This document shows, one piece after another, positions 32,352 to 40,832 of a stretch of 64,000 nt of DNA. The stretch lies in contig JAFHKR010000039.1 in NCBI GenBank assembly GCA_017052515.1, positions 248,001-312,000 on the forward strand, read 5' to 3'. The notes beneath the pieces are model-generated. The model had not been told where the DNA came from, did no database searches, and saw only the letters and a list, made by a program, of their open reading frames with translations. The stretch is from Fictibacillus nanhaiensis. Its GTDB lineage: Bacteria; Bacillota; Bacilli; Bacillales; Fictibacillaceae. How positions within the stretch are numbered: position 1 is the stretch's first letter; each line of letters begins with the position of its first letter. The position numbers and the translations under genes are program-made.

Positions 32352-33260
32352 ATGACAGGAGAAGCGATTACAAATACGCAAGCCATGGAACAGATTAAGA
32401 AACAACACCGAAAGCTAACGAAAGGGAAACTAGCGACAAGGGCCATCCTCATTACTTTCGGAGCCATCTTGATGGCAGTCGGACTAGAGATTTTTCTAGT
32501 ACCCAACAATGTTATTGATGGGGGGATAGCGGGTATCTCAATCATGCTATCACACATTACAGGGTTGAAATTAGGTATCTTTCTATTCGCCTTAAACTTA
32601 CCATTTATTTTTATTGGTTATAAGCAGATCGGAAAAACATTTGCTTTCTCAACATTATATGGAATTATCGTTCTTTCAATCGCCACAACACTATTGCATC
32701 CAGTTCCACCATTTACAGACGATTTACTTTTAGCAACTGTTTTTGGAGGTATCTTTATCGGAGTCGGGATCGGAATGGTAATACGAAGTGGTGGATCATT
32801 AGATGGTACAGAAATCTTAGCTATACTTTCAAATAACAAACTGCCTTTTTCTGTTGGTGAAATTATTATGTTCTTTAATATCTTTATTCTCGGTGCGGCA
32901 GGTTTTGTTTTCACATGGGATAGAGCTATGTATTCTTTGATTGCTTACTTTATCGCTTTTAAAACGATTGACTTAACGATTACAGGTCTTGAGGAATCAA
33001 AGTCGGCTTGGATCATCAGTGATAACCATAAAGAAATCGGAGACGCTATTCTTCATCGCTTAGGACGTGGGGTTACATACCTGAAAGGGGAAGGCGCGTA
33101 TACGGGTGACGAAAAAGGTGTTGTCTTCTGTGTGATCACTCGTTTAGAAGAGGCAAAGCTCAAAGATATTGTCGATGAGTTTGATACAAGTGCCTTTTTA
33201 GCGATTGCAGATATCGCTGAAGTAAAAGGTGGTAGATTTAAGAAAAAAGGAATTCACTAA
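32352..33260 (+). CDS. YitT family membrane protein
   Basis: 302 residues with five or six helices (about residues 30-200), including FLVPNNVIDGGIAGISIMLS, then the cytoplasmic DUF2179 domain (about 205-295) with RGVTYLKGEGAYTGDEKGVVFCVITR. YitT proteins are common in Bacillus; the function is not known. It starts 22 bases after the integrase stop, in the same orientation, and may share a transcript. Confidence 0.88.
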   Translation: MTGEAITNTQAMEQIKKQHRKLTKGKLATRAILITFGAILMAVGLEIFLVPNNVIDGGIAGISIMLSHITGLKLGIFLFALNLPFIFIGYKQIGKTFAFSTLYGIIVLSIATTLLHPVPPFTDDLLLATVFGGIFIGVGIGMVIRSGGSLDGTEILAILSNNKLPFSVGEIIMFFNIFILGAAGFVFTWDRAMYSLIAYFIAFKTIDLTITGLEESKSAWIISDNHKEIGDAILHRLGRGVTYLKGEGAYTGDEKGVVFCVITRLEEAKLKDIVDEFDTSAFLAIADIAEVKGGRFKKKGIH

Positions 33261-33279
33261 AGTACGAGGAGAGGTTTAT

Positions 33280-33510
33280 ATGTTTCGCAAGTTGAAAATT
33301 GCTATTTCTGCAGTCGTCTTATTACTTGCGGCCTATAGCATAACTACAGGAAATCTTGATATTACTCCTTTTACTTCTCTAGCACTAGCTTTATTATTAC
33401 TTGTTATGGGATTTGAAGAACGGCATAAAAAGAAAAAGTGGATCAGCTATCTCTGTTTTTTTGCATTTGCAGTCAACTTTTATGTTTTTGTACAATCCTT
33501 TCTTATTTAA
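33280..33510 (+). CDS. DUF3953 small membrane protein (YczI-like)
   Basis: 76 residues from ATG 33280 with GAGAGG upstream. Three hydrophobic segments and a basic loop KKKKWISYLCFFAF match the YczI group. It starts 20 bases after yitT, then a strong terminator. Function unknown. Confidence 0.65.
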   Translation: MFRKLKIAISAVVLLLAAYSITTGNLDITPFTSLALALLLLVMGFEERHKKKKWISYLCFFAFAVNFYVFVQSFLI

Positions 33511-33514
33511 TAGT

Positions 33515-33548
33515 AAAACGCCTCGATTTTTTCGAGGCGTTTTTTTTA
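33515..33548. terminator. Strong bidirectional terminator
   Basis: AAAACGCCTCGA and TCGAGGCGTTTT form a 12-bp stem with a 5-base loop, T8 after it. Confidence 0.92.
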
Positions 33549-33554
33549 CTTATT

Positions 33555-34097
33555 TTACCTGCTGATTGCATTCGTATGCTCAAACAGCCATGTCATTCCT
33601 TCTTTTAAAGTTGCAGAGACATGATCAGGTTGAAAAATAGAAGAGGTGTGATTTTGATCCCATGATGCTTTGCCAGAACCAGTTAGTACTAATATGGCCT
33701 TGCATCCAGCAGTTTTGGCAGCTACAATGTCTGTCCATCGGTCACCAAACACGACACACTTTGACAGATTCAGATGATGTTCTCTTGCCGCCTTTTTTAA
33801 CATACCAGTAGAAGGTTTCCTGCATTCGCAACCTTCTGAATGGTGGTGCGGACATAAGTACACATCATCAAATCCAAACGCTTTTAATTCAATGAAAAAA
33901 TCTGTTTCGGCTGCAACACCACGACTGATTCCAGGTTGATTCGTGAATGAAAAAACAGGAATATTTCTGGATTTAAAGATTTGAATCACTTCTTTTGTAT
34001 AATGAAAAAGTTTAAAATCCCCAGGATATTCAATATGATCTGAACCGCCGATCGTTCCATCACGATCTAAAAAAACAGCTTGATAGGTTTCATTCAT
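33555..34097 (-). CDS. HAD-IIIA phosphatase (GmhB-like)
   Basis: 180 residues from ATG 34097 (AGGAGC upstream; TTG 34100 is also possible). Motif I AVFLDRDGTIGG, motif II SFTNQPGI, and the zinc cluster CPHHHSEGCECRKP followed by Lys and GDRWTDI match the D,D-heptose 1,7-bisphosphate/histidinol phosphatase group. No heptose genes are near, so the substrate is uncertain. Spacing to the upstream PH-domain gene is 12 bases, so the two may be an operon. Confidence 0.85.
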   Translation of the reverse strand: MNETYQAVFLDRDGTIGGSDHIEYPGDFKLFHYTKEVIQIFKSRNIPVFSFTNQPGISRGVAAETDFFIELKAFGFDDVYLCPHHHSEGCECRKPSTGMLKKAAREHHLNLSKCVVFGDRWTDIVAAKTAGCKAILVLTGSGKASWDQNHTSSIFQPDHVSATLKEGMTWLFEHTNAISR

Positions 34098-34109
34098 CAA
34101 TAGCAGCTC

Positions 34110-34535
34110 CTAATCATATTTGATTGTTGCATTTGGACATCTCTCACTTAATTTTTGTAAAAATTCATCTCGATTTTTTGGAGAGATAAGAGCCAATCCA
34201 AACTGGTACGTAATATTGATTCGTTTTAAAGAGAGTGCGGGACTAGATATGGGATTCAGCGTCTTATGTGCAGATGAGATTTCACGATATGGAATTCTTT
34301 TTTTGATCGGACCACTTCTAATAATTAGTTCATTTTCATCTAAGACATAATAGGTTGTAAACCAAAGCCAACTGATGAAGCCGATTAAGGCAAGATTAAT
34401 GATGACCGTAATCAATATTCCTAGAAGGTTTGTCTTTTCTGTTATTAAGGCAAATGTACTGATGTAAGCGCCATAAGCAACAGCGCCCCAGAGGATCAAT
34501 CCAAGCCACCAATCTTTTTTTGATGAGTATTTCAT
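34110..34535 (-). CDS. Bacterial PH-domain membrane protein (YyaB-like)
   Basis: 141 residues: two helices (about 10-60) followed by a PH-like domain with YYVLDENELIIRSGPIKKRIPYREISSA, the bPH_4 signature. Function unknown. ATG 34535 follows GGAGTTG. It is followed by the HAD phosphatase gene. Confidence 0.75.
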   Translation of the reverse strand: MKYSSKKDWWLGLILWGAVAYGAYISTFALITEKTNLLGILITVIINLALIGFISWLWFTTYYVLDENELIIRSGPIKKRIPYREISSAHKTLNPISSPALSLKRINITYQFGLALISPKNRDEFLQKLSERCPNATIKYD

Positions 34536-34958
34536 CGTGTAACAACTCCTATAAAGTGAATAATGGACATCGTTAAAAGATAAAGAATCTACAAGAATAG
34601 CAACGTAATGATCGCTGCATTTTTCTCTTGCAACTTTAAAAAATGAATCACTATAAGAAGCATAAGGATATCAAGAAGAAGTTGGATAGGAGCTCTTGTC
34701 CCTTCAGGTAGGTAGTTAGTAATTAAAACTTTACGAGGTTAGGGGACGCTATAACGACTATTAAAGAATAGCTTTACAACCTAAACCTAAAGGACAAATC
34801 CCTCACATCCTTTTTATTCCATTATAAAGTAAAAATAAAACAGAAGGTCGTTTATTTCTAAGTTTTTCTCATCAAAAAATTTGTTATGGAACTTTTTACA
34901 TATTTAATCGTATTGGTTAATAGGGTTAAGAAGTAAATGTTAAAAAAGGGGATAGTTT
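34536..34958. other. 420-base intergenic region without a supported gene
   Basis: No ORF with a ribosome site. A minus-strand stretch open over 150 bases (34589-34738) encodes a hydrophobic sequence (ILMLLIVIHFLKLQEKNAAI) but lacks a start and ribosome site; it may be the tail of a lost membrane gene. Confidence 0.5.
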
Positions 34959-36638
34959 ATGAACATCTTGTTATTTTCCATCATTGTTGGGCTTGCTGCA
35001 GCATTGGTAATCTTTCCGATCTCTCGCAACAAAAAGCCTGTAAAAAAAGAAAAGAAAAACAATCTTACAGGTGCCATGATTGGTATGGTTATATGTACCA
35101 TTCCTGTTATATTTGTTTTTTATTATATAACGAATCTTGATCGTAATTTTTCTTCCATTTGGATATTAGCAATCATCGTGACTGCGATTGGTGCGTTTTT
35201 TGCTACAGGTAAAGAAAGAATGATCAAGTTAGTCTTATTTCTTATCAGCTTGATTGTAGGTATCTATTTTCTGTCTGCCGGATTGTTTAACGCTGACGAA
35301 AAATATCAATCATCCAAAATGACTGAAAAGACAGAGATTGAGTCTTTTGATGAGGCGGAAACTCCGGCAAGTGTGCCCCCTAAGTTTGCAAGAAATAAAA
35401 TGAGGAAGTCATTTGGTCAAGTACCAAACACGAGCTTTTATGAATTAGGAAATCTACAGATACAAAAAGTGGATGGTAAATATGTATATATTGCACCCGT
35501 AGAGTTCTCTGGACTTTTTAAGTGGTGGAACGGTGATGTGACACCAGGGTACTTTACATTAAGCGCGACTGATTCATCAGCCAATCCAAAGTTTATTAAA
35601 TCTGAGATGAGCTATACACCATCTTCGTATTTTAATAAGAACGTTGAACGTCACATGCGTTCAAGTTTTCCAGAATACATTTTCTACGGAGATCCACAAC
35701 TAGAGATCAATGATGATGGAAAGCCGTTCTACATTCGGTCCTATGGAGAGTTCATCTCAGCTCGTAACGGCTTTAAAGTAGAGGGTATTGTTGTAACAGA
35801 TCCTGAGAATGGAAATACAAAGAACTATTTGATCAAGGATATTCCAGCCTTTATCGATGGGGCTGTATCTCCAGAAACAGTCAGCCTTCAAAACAGCTAT
35901 TTTGGTAACTATGTACATGGATTTTGGAACAGCAAATTTGGTAAAAAGGATGTAAAACTACCATCTGATGAAGGAACGGAGGCTAATGTAAGTCCAATCT
36001 TTGATGAGAATGGAGATATGTTTTACTTTACCGACTTCACAAGTCCGAAAGAGGGAGTCGACTCTATGCTCGGTTATTCTTTAACAGATGCAAGAACGGG
36101 GAAGGCAACCTATTACACTGGTAATCTTGAAGAATCTTATATGGATTCTGAAGGAGCTTTAGAGATCATTGAAAAGAAATTTATCGAGAAAAAATGGGAC
36201 GGTGAGATGCCTGTACTCTACAACTTTTATGGAGAAGCAAGTTGGCTGACCCCAGTTCTAGATTCGAATGGATTCTTACAAAACTATTTTATCGTTTCTG
36301 CTGCAAATCCAGAGATCTCTGTATATGCCAATACACCGAATGCTGCAATAAAACAATATAAAACAGCATTACAACGAGGCGGAGGATCTGTGGACGGAAC
36401 TTCGAATGCTGAAGAAAAACAAATATCAGGAAACGTCCTGCGTGTTTATAAAGAAAAAGTTGGAGATTATACGATCGTATCCTTCTTATTAAATAACCGT
36501 AAGAGCTATATCGTATCTTCAGAAAACAATCCTCTAGCTATCTATTTAAAAGAACAAGATAAAGTTAACGTTACTTATCAAGATACGGGTGAAGCATTTT
36601 TACCTGTAACGGATATAGAAATAGATGGTTTAGAATAA
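34959..36638 (+). CDS. Large multi-span membrane protein of unknown function
   Basis: 559 residues with GGGGAT upstream of ATG 34959. Three to four N-terminal helices (residues about 1-20, 40-62, 65-85, 88-110) and a large C-terminal outward or cytoplasmic domain of about 440 residues, mostly beta-like, containing SGLFKWWNGDVTPGYFTLSATD and SWLTPVLDSNGFLQNYFIV. No enzyme motif is recognised. It is flanked by terminators and is likely a single gene. The domain pattern hints at a substrate-binding or surface role; I do not know the family. Confidence 0.7.
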   Translation: MNILLFSIIVGLAAALVIFPISRNKKPVKKEKKNNLTGAMIGMVICTIPVIFVFYYITNLDRNFSSIWILAIIVTAIGAFFATGKERMIKLVLFLISLIVGIYFLSAGLFNADEKYQSSKMTEKTEIESFDEAETPASVPPKFARNKMRKSFGQVPNTSFYELGNLQIQKVDGKYVYIAPVEFSGLFKWWNGDVTPGYFTLSATDSSANPKFIKSEMSYTPSSYFNKNVERHMRSSFPEYIFYGDPQLEINDDGKPFYIRSYGEFISARNGFKVEGIVVTDPENGNTKNYLIKDIPAFIDGAVSPETVSLQNSYFGNYVHGFWNSKFGKKDVKLPSDEGTEANVSPIFDENGDMFYFTDFTSPKEGVDSMLGYSLTDARTGKATYYTGNLEESYMDSEGALEIIEKKFIEKKWDGEMPVLYNFYGEASWLTPVLDSNGFLQNYFIVSAANPEISVYANTPNAAIKQYKTALQRGGGSVDGTSNAEEKQISGNVLRVYKEKVGDYTIVSFLLNNRKSYIVSSENNPLAIYLKEQDKVNVTYQDTGEAFLPVTDIEIDGLE

Positions 36639-36652
36639 TAGGAGATAACGAG

Positions 36653-36691
36653 AAAAAAGGCAGGGCACATTTGATTGTGCCCTGCCTTTTG
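36653..36691. terminator. Bidirectional terminator
   Basis: AAAAGGCAGGGCACA and TGTGCCCTGCCTTTT form a 15-bp perfect stem with a 6-base loop. Confidence 0.93.
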
Positions 36692-37714
36692 TTATGGTTG
36701 TGGAATATATCGTCTTGCGCCTGAGAACTCTACTGCATATGCAGGTGTTGAGATCGGGTCGAGTCTTACAGTAGAAGCAGTGTTTGGAGAGTGAATCATC
36801 ATACCGTTTCCTGCGTACATGGCAACATGATGAACGCGTCCTTTTCCTTCATTATAAGCAAAGAACATTAAATCACCAGGCTGTAGTTGATCTTTATCAA
36901 CGGTCAGCCCTTCTTTAGACTGTGGTCCAGAGTCTCGTGGAATGGTAATGCCGTTTGCTTTATGAAGGGTGTGAGTAAATCCAGAGCAATCAAATCCAAA
37001 TCCTGATGCACCAGCCCATAAATAGGGAAGACCGAGAAATTTCTTAGCTTCTTCTACAAGAGCTTCTCCAGTTGGTACAGGAATGTCACGTTCACTTTTG
37101 TATACTTTTGCGTCTTTGGCATCAAGCCAGCGCACTTTTCCTTCAGGTGTTAGAACAGCAATTGTTTTTGATAATTTTTTAATGACAGGTAACTTTGTGT
37201 TATAGCTTATTTCAAGATCTTTTTTGTGTCCGAATGGTCCTTTAGAAAGCCACGCCGTAGGACTCGTAATCAATGCAAAATGTTTTCCTTCGGATTTTTT
37301 GAAATGGTCAGAATAGGTTAATTGTGCAAGGGGCATCCATCCTGGATAGCCGAGCTCGTTTCTCGGAGTAGGCTGGCCGTATACCGCTACTTTTACCCAA
37401 TCATCTTGTTGCTCTAAAATATGTACTTTTTGACCGTATAATGCTTGTGTTTCAAGTTCACCAACTAACCAAAGCTTTTCTTCATAGGTCATACTTGTTG
37501 TCCAGCTTCGTAAGTCAACAGGTTGGGAAACGGATGCCTGATCTACAGGTCTTGCTGCATCTGGTCCTACCCAAAGGGTGGCTGCAGCAACATTCACATA
37601 CATGTCACTTCCTACAATATCTTGGGCTGATGTTCCTTTTTCAGCTGAAGCTGTGTTTGAAAATATACCAAAAATAACAGCGAGTGAAAATAGGACTTTA
37701 AGAAATTTTTGCAT
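36692..37714 (-). CDS. NlpC/P60 cell-wall peptidase with SH3 domains (YkfC-like)
   Basis: 340 residues: signal peptide (1-24, ending ASA), two SH3b-like segments (about 35-110 and 140-205) and an NlpC/P60 domain. The catalytic Cys is in FGFDCSGF (C243) with His in VHHVAMYAG (H295/H296) and the following polar residue. It resembles YkfC, a gamma-D-glutamyl-L-diamino-acid endopeptidase acting on peptidoglycan fragments. A secreted murein hydrolase is expected. No murein-recycling genes are adjacent. Confidence 0.88.
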   Translation of the reverse strand: MQKFLKVLFSLAVIFGIFSNTASAEKGTSAQDIVGSDMYVNVAAATLWVGPDAARPVDQASVSQPVDLRSWTTSMTYEEKLWLVGELETQALYGQKVHILEQQDDWVKVAVYGQPTPRNELGYPGWMPLAQLTYSDHFKKSEGKHFALITSPTAWLSKGPFGHKKDLEISYNTKLPVIKKLSKTIAVLTPEGKVRWLDAKDAKVYKSERDIPVPTGEALVEEAKKFLGLPYLWAGASGFGFDCSGFTHTLHKANGITIPRDSGPQSKEGLTVDKDQLQPGDLMFFAYNEGKGRVHHVAMYAGNGMMIHSPNTASTVRLDPISTPAYAVEFSGARRYIPQP

Positions 37715-37876
37715 CGTGATCTTCGCTCCTTTTTCTCTTTTTCTACACCATTCGTGTTATGGGTTAGACATTCCTTTTATCTATCAGAAAGATAAGTCGA
37801 AAAGCCCTCTGTATGTTTTGGATATCTAAAGCCAATGTACTATAAATAAAATCGTGCAGGTAAAAAGAAGGGTATA

Positions 37877-37901
37877 AAAAAACACCTCTATATAAGAGGT
37901 G
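37877..37901 (-). terminator. Terminator of the site-2 protease gene
   Basis: CACCTCT and AGAGGTG pair over 7 bp; on the minus strand T7 follows. Confidence 0.75.
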
Positions 37902-37910
37902 CAAAGTAAT

Positions 37911-39158
37911 CTAGCTGATTAAGAAGCGGTTTGCATCCATAAGTTGATTTCCATAAACAACAAATGCGGATAACACTCCTGCTAATAGCAGATACATGAT
38001 CAATACGATGACTTTTGTTTTTGTGTTTGATACGTAATAGTTTTTCGTTTGTTCAAATTGTTTTTCCGTTTTAGCTTTTTCAGCTAACAAACTTTGTTCA
38101 TATGCTTCAAATAGGTTGCTGTGGCTAAAGTTTGGAAGCTCTGGTATGGTTGCCATCTCTTGTGGATCAGCTTCTTGATACATGTTATGAATATACTCTC
38201 TCTGACGTTGATTGCTCTCATATTCTTTTAAGAGTGTTTGTAAGAAACGTTCACGATTGTTTAAAATTTCGATCTCCACTAATGTACGATGTTTACGAAT
38301 CTTCTTCTTATCCTGAAGAACGGGGAACGAATACCCAGTTGGCATATTGCGTTTCAGTCTATCTTTAGCAACGCGCACATCTTCTAAGTACGTACCGATG
38401 ATATAACCAAAGTTCGGCATGTCCTTATACTCATCCATCTCTTGATTGATCACTGTGAGTTTGTCTTGTTCGGATTGAAATAACGTAAGTGTTTCTTTTA
38501 GTTTGTTTTGTTCAAAGTCTTCACGAACTCGTTTCCACCAAGTCAAGATACCAAAGATAAAGATTAAGAAAATAATTGGGTCTGGTGAGATGAACAAATA
38601 CGGGATCACTAGCAATAAACCGATGAACCAGATCTTGGTAGATAGAACTCCAACGATTCTTCCACCATCGAGTGGTGAGACAGGAAACAAGTTAAATAGA
38701 TTGATCATCGCTCCTAAGAAGATGACCAAGCCCCAAAATGGTTCTTTAGTCGTTTCATACAAAAACACAGCAGGTAAGAAAGACAATAAACCGAATAACG
38801 GCCCTGCGTAAGCAATATAGGCTTCATCTTTAGCATTTTTAGGCATCTCTTTCATACCAATTGCTGCACCCATAAAAGGGATAAAAATCGCCGGAGATGT
38901 TTTAATCCCTTTTTGTTTAGCAGCAACTAAATGGCCCATCTCATGCACAAAAATTAAATAAACGATGGCTACAGCGAATTTCCAGCCATAAAAAGCCGCG
39001 TATGCTCCAAGGGATATAAACATGGAGATGAGTGTAGCGAATTTTCCTAATTTCAGCAGGCTGAATACCCACTTTAACTTACTTAGTAAAAACAAACCGA
39101 TGCCCGCAATGATGGTCCATATACGGGATTGGTTTTGTTTTTCAGCTTTTTGAGCCAT
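37911..39158 (-). CDS. Site-2 family intramembrane metalloprotease with long cytosolic arm
   Basis: 415 residues from ATG 39158 (GGGGGATT upstream). HEMGH zinc motif (H72, E73, H76) in a membrane helix and the partner motif NLFPVSPLDGGR (D164) define an M50 protease. After the membrane core, residues about 210-390 form a Glu/Lys/Gln-rich helical or coiled region, then one last helix near the C terminus. The long arm is not present in SpoIVFB-type proteins and could hold a substrate or regulator. Target unknown. Confidence 0.85.
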   Translation of the reverse strand: MAQKAEKQNQSRIWTIIAGIGLFLLSKLKWVFSLLKLGKFATLISMFISLGAYAAFYGWKFAVAIVYLIFVHEMGHLVAAKQKGIKTSPAIFIPFMGAAIGMKEMPKNAKDEAYIAYAGPLFGLLSFLPAVFLYETTKEPFWGLVIFLGAMINLFNLFPVSPLDGGRIVGVLSTKIWFIGLLLVIPYLFISPDPIIFLIFIFGILTWWKRVREDFEQNKLKETLTLFQSEQDKLTVINQEMDEYKDMPNFGYIIGTYLEDVRVAKDRLKRNMPTGYSFPVLQDKKKIRKHRTLVEIEILNNRERFLQTLLKEYESNQRQREYIHNMYQEADPQEMATIPELPNFSHSNLFEAYEQSLLAEKAKTEKQFEQTKNYYVSNTKTKVIVLIMYLLLAGVLSAFVVYGNQLMDANRFLIS

Positions 39159-39255
39159 AAATGAATCCCCCAACTCTAGTTTCTTATTTCTATCTTAAAG
39201 GAAATACGTAGAAAGGGGAAATAAGTTTCTTCTTTAAGAATTTCCTTAATAGACG

Positions 39256-39281
39256 GTTTTTTGACTGAAAAATCGGGGTAT
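39256..39281 (+). promoter_or_regulatory. Sigma-B-like promoter candidate
   Basis: GTTTTT (39256-39261), a 14-base spacer and the perfect GGGTAT (39276-39281) match the sigma-B consensus GTTTAA/GGGTAT, 73 bases before the start of the next plus-strand gene. Confidence 0.45.
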
Positions 39282-39354
39282 ACGACAATTAAGTACCCCT
39301 CTATTAATAGGAAAGTGTTGCGAATGCTGTTATAGATGAGAAGGAGTGATGAGT

Positions 39355-39759
39355 TTGGCTTTGCATGACCATCCATATATTAATGAAGCATTTATTCTGA
39401 ACAAAGATGAAGTGATCAAAGCAGTGGAAGCCTATTTATTACGTGAAGGTTATGAAACGGGAGATAGCATGAAGGCAGATGGTATAGATCTGATGGCAAC
39501 GAATGAATATCATACTCTTCTGATCGCAGCTCAAGGAAATGTGTCAGAACTGACTGCTTATCAGAAACAAGATGATTTTTCCATGCAACTTGTGAATCTA
39601 CTAAAAAGTCATGAAAAGAACCCTGCTAAAACCCTTGTGCTCGCTCATCCAGACACCCCCAGTTATCGAGAAAAAGCGAATACGATCAAGCATGCGTTGG
39701 ATGATCTAGGCATGGTAAGATTATGGGTCAAAGGAGACGGGACGATCGAGTGGGAATAA
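39355..39759 (+). CDS. Possible PD-(D/E)XK-like protein of unknown role
   Basis: 134 residues from TTG 39355, eight bases after AAGGAG (GTG 39346 and ATG 39349 overlap the site). KAVEAYLLREGYETGD, then GIDLMATNEYHTLLIAAQG and a C-terminal HPDTPSYREKANTIK...LWVKGDGTIEW follow the layout of restriction-endonuclease-like proteins, with an Asp in the D position but Ala-x-Gln where E-x-K is expected. If the fold is right, it would be catalytically degenerate. Assigned by eye only. Confidence 0.5.
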   Translation: MALHDHPYINEAFILNKDEVIKAVEAYLLREGYETGDSMKADGIDLMATNEYHTLLIAAQGNVSELTAYQKQDDFSMQLVNLLKSHEKNPAKTLVLAHPDTPSYREKANTIKHALDDLGMVRLWVKGDGTIEWE

Positions 39760-39772
39760 ACGAAAGAAAAAG

Positions 39773-39796
39773 GCACCGGAGAAGAATTCCGGTGCT
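39773..39796. terminator. Hairpin between convergent genes
   Basis: GCACCGGA and TCCGGTGC pair over 8 bp with a 7-base loop; T runs are better on the minus strand. Confidence 0.65.
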
Positions 39797-40157
39797 ATTT
39801 TACTTTTTCAATTGTGTCATGGCTTGCCTCATACAATTCAGGTAGAACCTTCATCTCTTCGATTTCGCGCTTCGTCTTTTCGGTTCCTAATAGGTAGAGA
39901 TATCTGAATAGTTCGTAAACCAATTTGCTGTCTTTTCCTCGATGATATTCAGCGTGTGATTCAGAAAAATGTCTTTTCGGTGAAAAAATATCCAAGCCTT
40001 CTTGTTTATTGTTAGCGTGCATTTGGGCAAATAGATGCTCTAATTGTTGCTTTTCATCATAAGACGCTTGAATCTCAAAATAATGAAGGTGATCGTCAGT
40101 AGGAAGAGGCTCCAAATCACCTTTAGCGGTTACATAAAACGTTCCTTTTTGTTCCAT
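39795..40157 (-). CDS. Hypothetical 120-residue protein
   Basis: ATG 40157 lies 9 bases after AAGGAGGT (TTG 40163 is too close). The product is soluble and charged, with HLFAQMHANNKQEGLDIF and HYFEIQASYDEKQQLE in the middle and helical segments at the C terminus. No family recognised. Orientation and spacing do not tie it to a neighbour. Confidence 0.6.
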   Translation of the reverse strand: MEQKGTFYVTAKGDLEPLPTDDHLHYFEIQASYDEKQQLEHLFAQMHANNKQEGLDIFSPKRHFSESHAEYHRGKDSKLVYELFRYLYLLGTEKTKREIEEMKVLPELYEASHDTIEKVK

Positions 40158-40221
40158 TCTCAAATACCTCCTTTTCCCTTTTCATTCCTCTAGTAAGTTA
40201 GTTTGAAACATATTATGAATA

Positions 40222-40261
40222 AAATAAAAAACAAGAAGCTAGATGCTCTTAGCTTCTTGTT
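40222..40261 (-). terminator. Terminator of the GNAT gene
   Basis: AACAAGAAGCT and AGCTTCTTGTT pair over 11 bp and, on the minus strand, are followed by a T-rich tail. The stem overlaps the stop codon. Confidence 0.8.
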
Positions 40262-40817
40262 CGTATAGATCGGCATTCTTTTTTAGTAGGGAATAGATAT
40301 ACATATCATAATAATGATCACCAACTCTTTGATGTTCGCGTAATAATGCTTCTTCATGAAACCCAAGCTTAGTTACTAATGAACGGGAAGACTTGTTTTC
40401 TGGTCGAATCACAGCTGCTATTCGGTTAAATTCCATCCCGTTAAATCCATAATGAAGAATGGCTCGCAGCGCTTCAGTCATGAATCCGTTATACCAATGA
40501 GCACGTTTTAGTTCATAGCCTAGCTCTGTTCTTCGATCTGATTTACTCCAATTGTGAAATCCACACGTTCCGATTAGCTTATCTTGTTCTTTTAAAATGA
40601 TTCCCCAACGTATGGAGCTTCCTGCGGAGAAGCCTTTTTTAAATGCTTGAATGAGCTCATAAGCCTCTTCTTCCGTCTTTAAAGGCTCCATTCCATAAAA
40701 TTGTAATGCATCAGCATCAGAGAACGCTTCATATATTTCTTTTACATCTGATTCAATTACAGGCCTTAATCTAAGCCTATCTGTTTCAATAACTGGAAAA
40801 TGATCGTATGTATTCAA
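40239..40817 (-). CDS. GNAT acetyltransferase (RimJ/RimL type)
   Basis: 192 residues from TTG 40817 (AGGAGGT upstream). N-terminal IETDRLRLRPV, a GTCGFHNWSKSDRRTELGYELKRA segment carrying the acetyl-CoA loop, and NRIAAVIRPENKSSRSLVTKLGF match the RimJ/YjcK family that acetylates ribosomal proteins or small amines. Substrate unknown. Confidence 0.85.
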   Translation of the reverse strand: MNTYDHFPVIETDRLRLRPVIESDVKEIYEAFSDADALQFYGMEPLKTEEEAYELIQAFKKGFSAGSSIRWGIILKEQDKLIGTCGFHNWSKSDRRTELGYELKRAHWYNGFMTEALRAILHYGFNGMEFNRIAAVIRPENKSSRSLVTKLGFHEEALLREHQRVGDHYYDMYIYSLLKKNADLYEQEAKSI

Positions 40818-40832
40818 AAATGACCTCCTGGT

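Noticed and set aside
34589-34738. Minus-strand hydrophobic open stretch
   Set aside because: No start or ribosome site; could be a remnant but cannot be called a gene.
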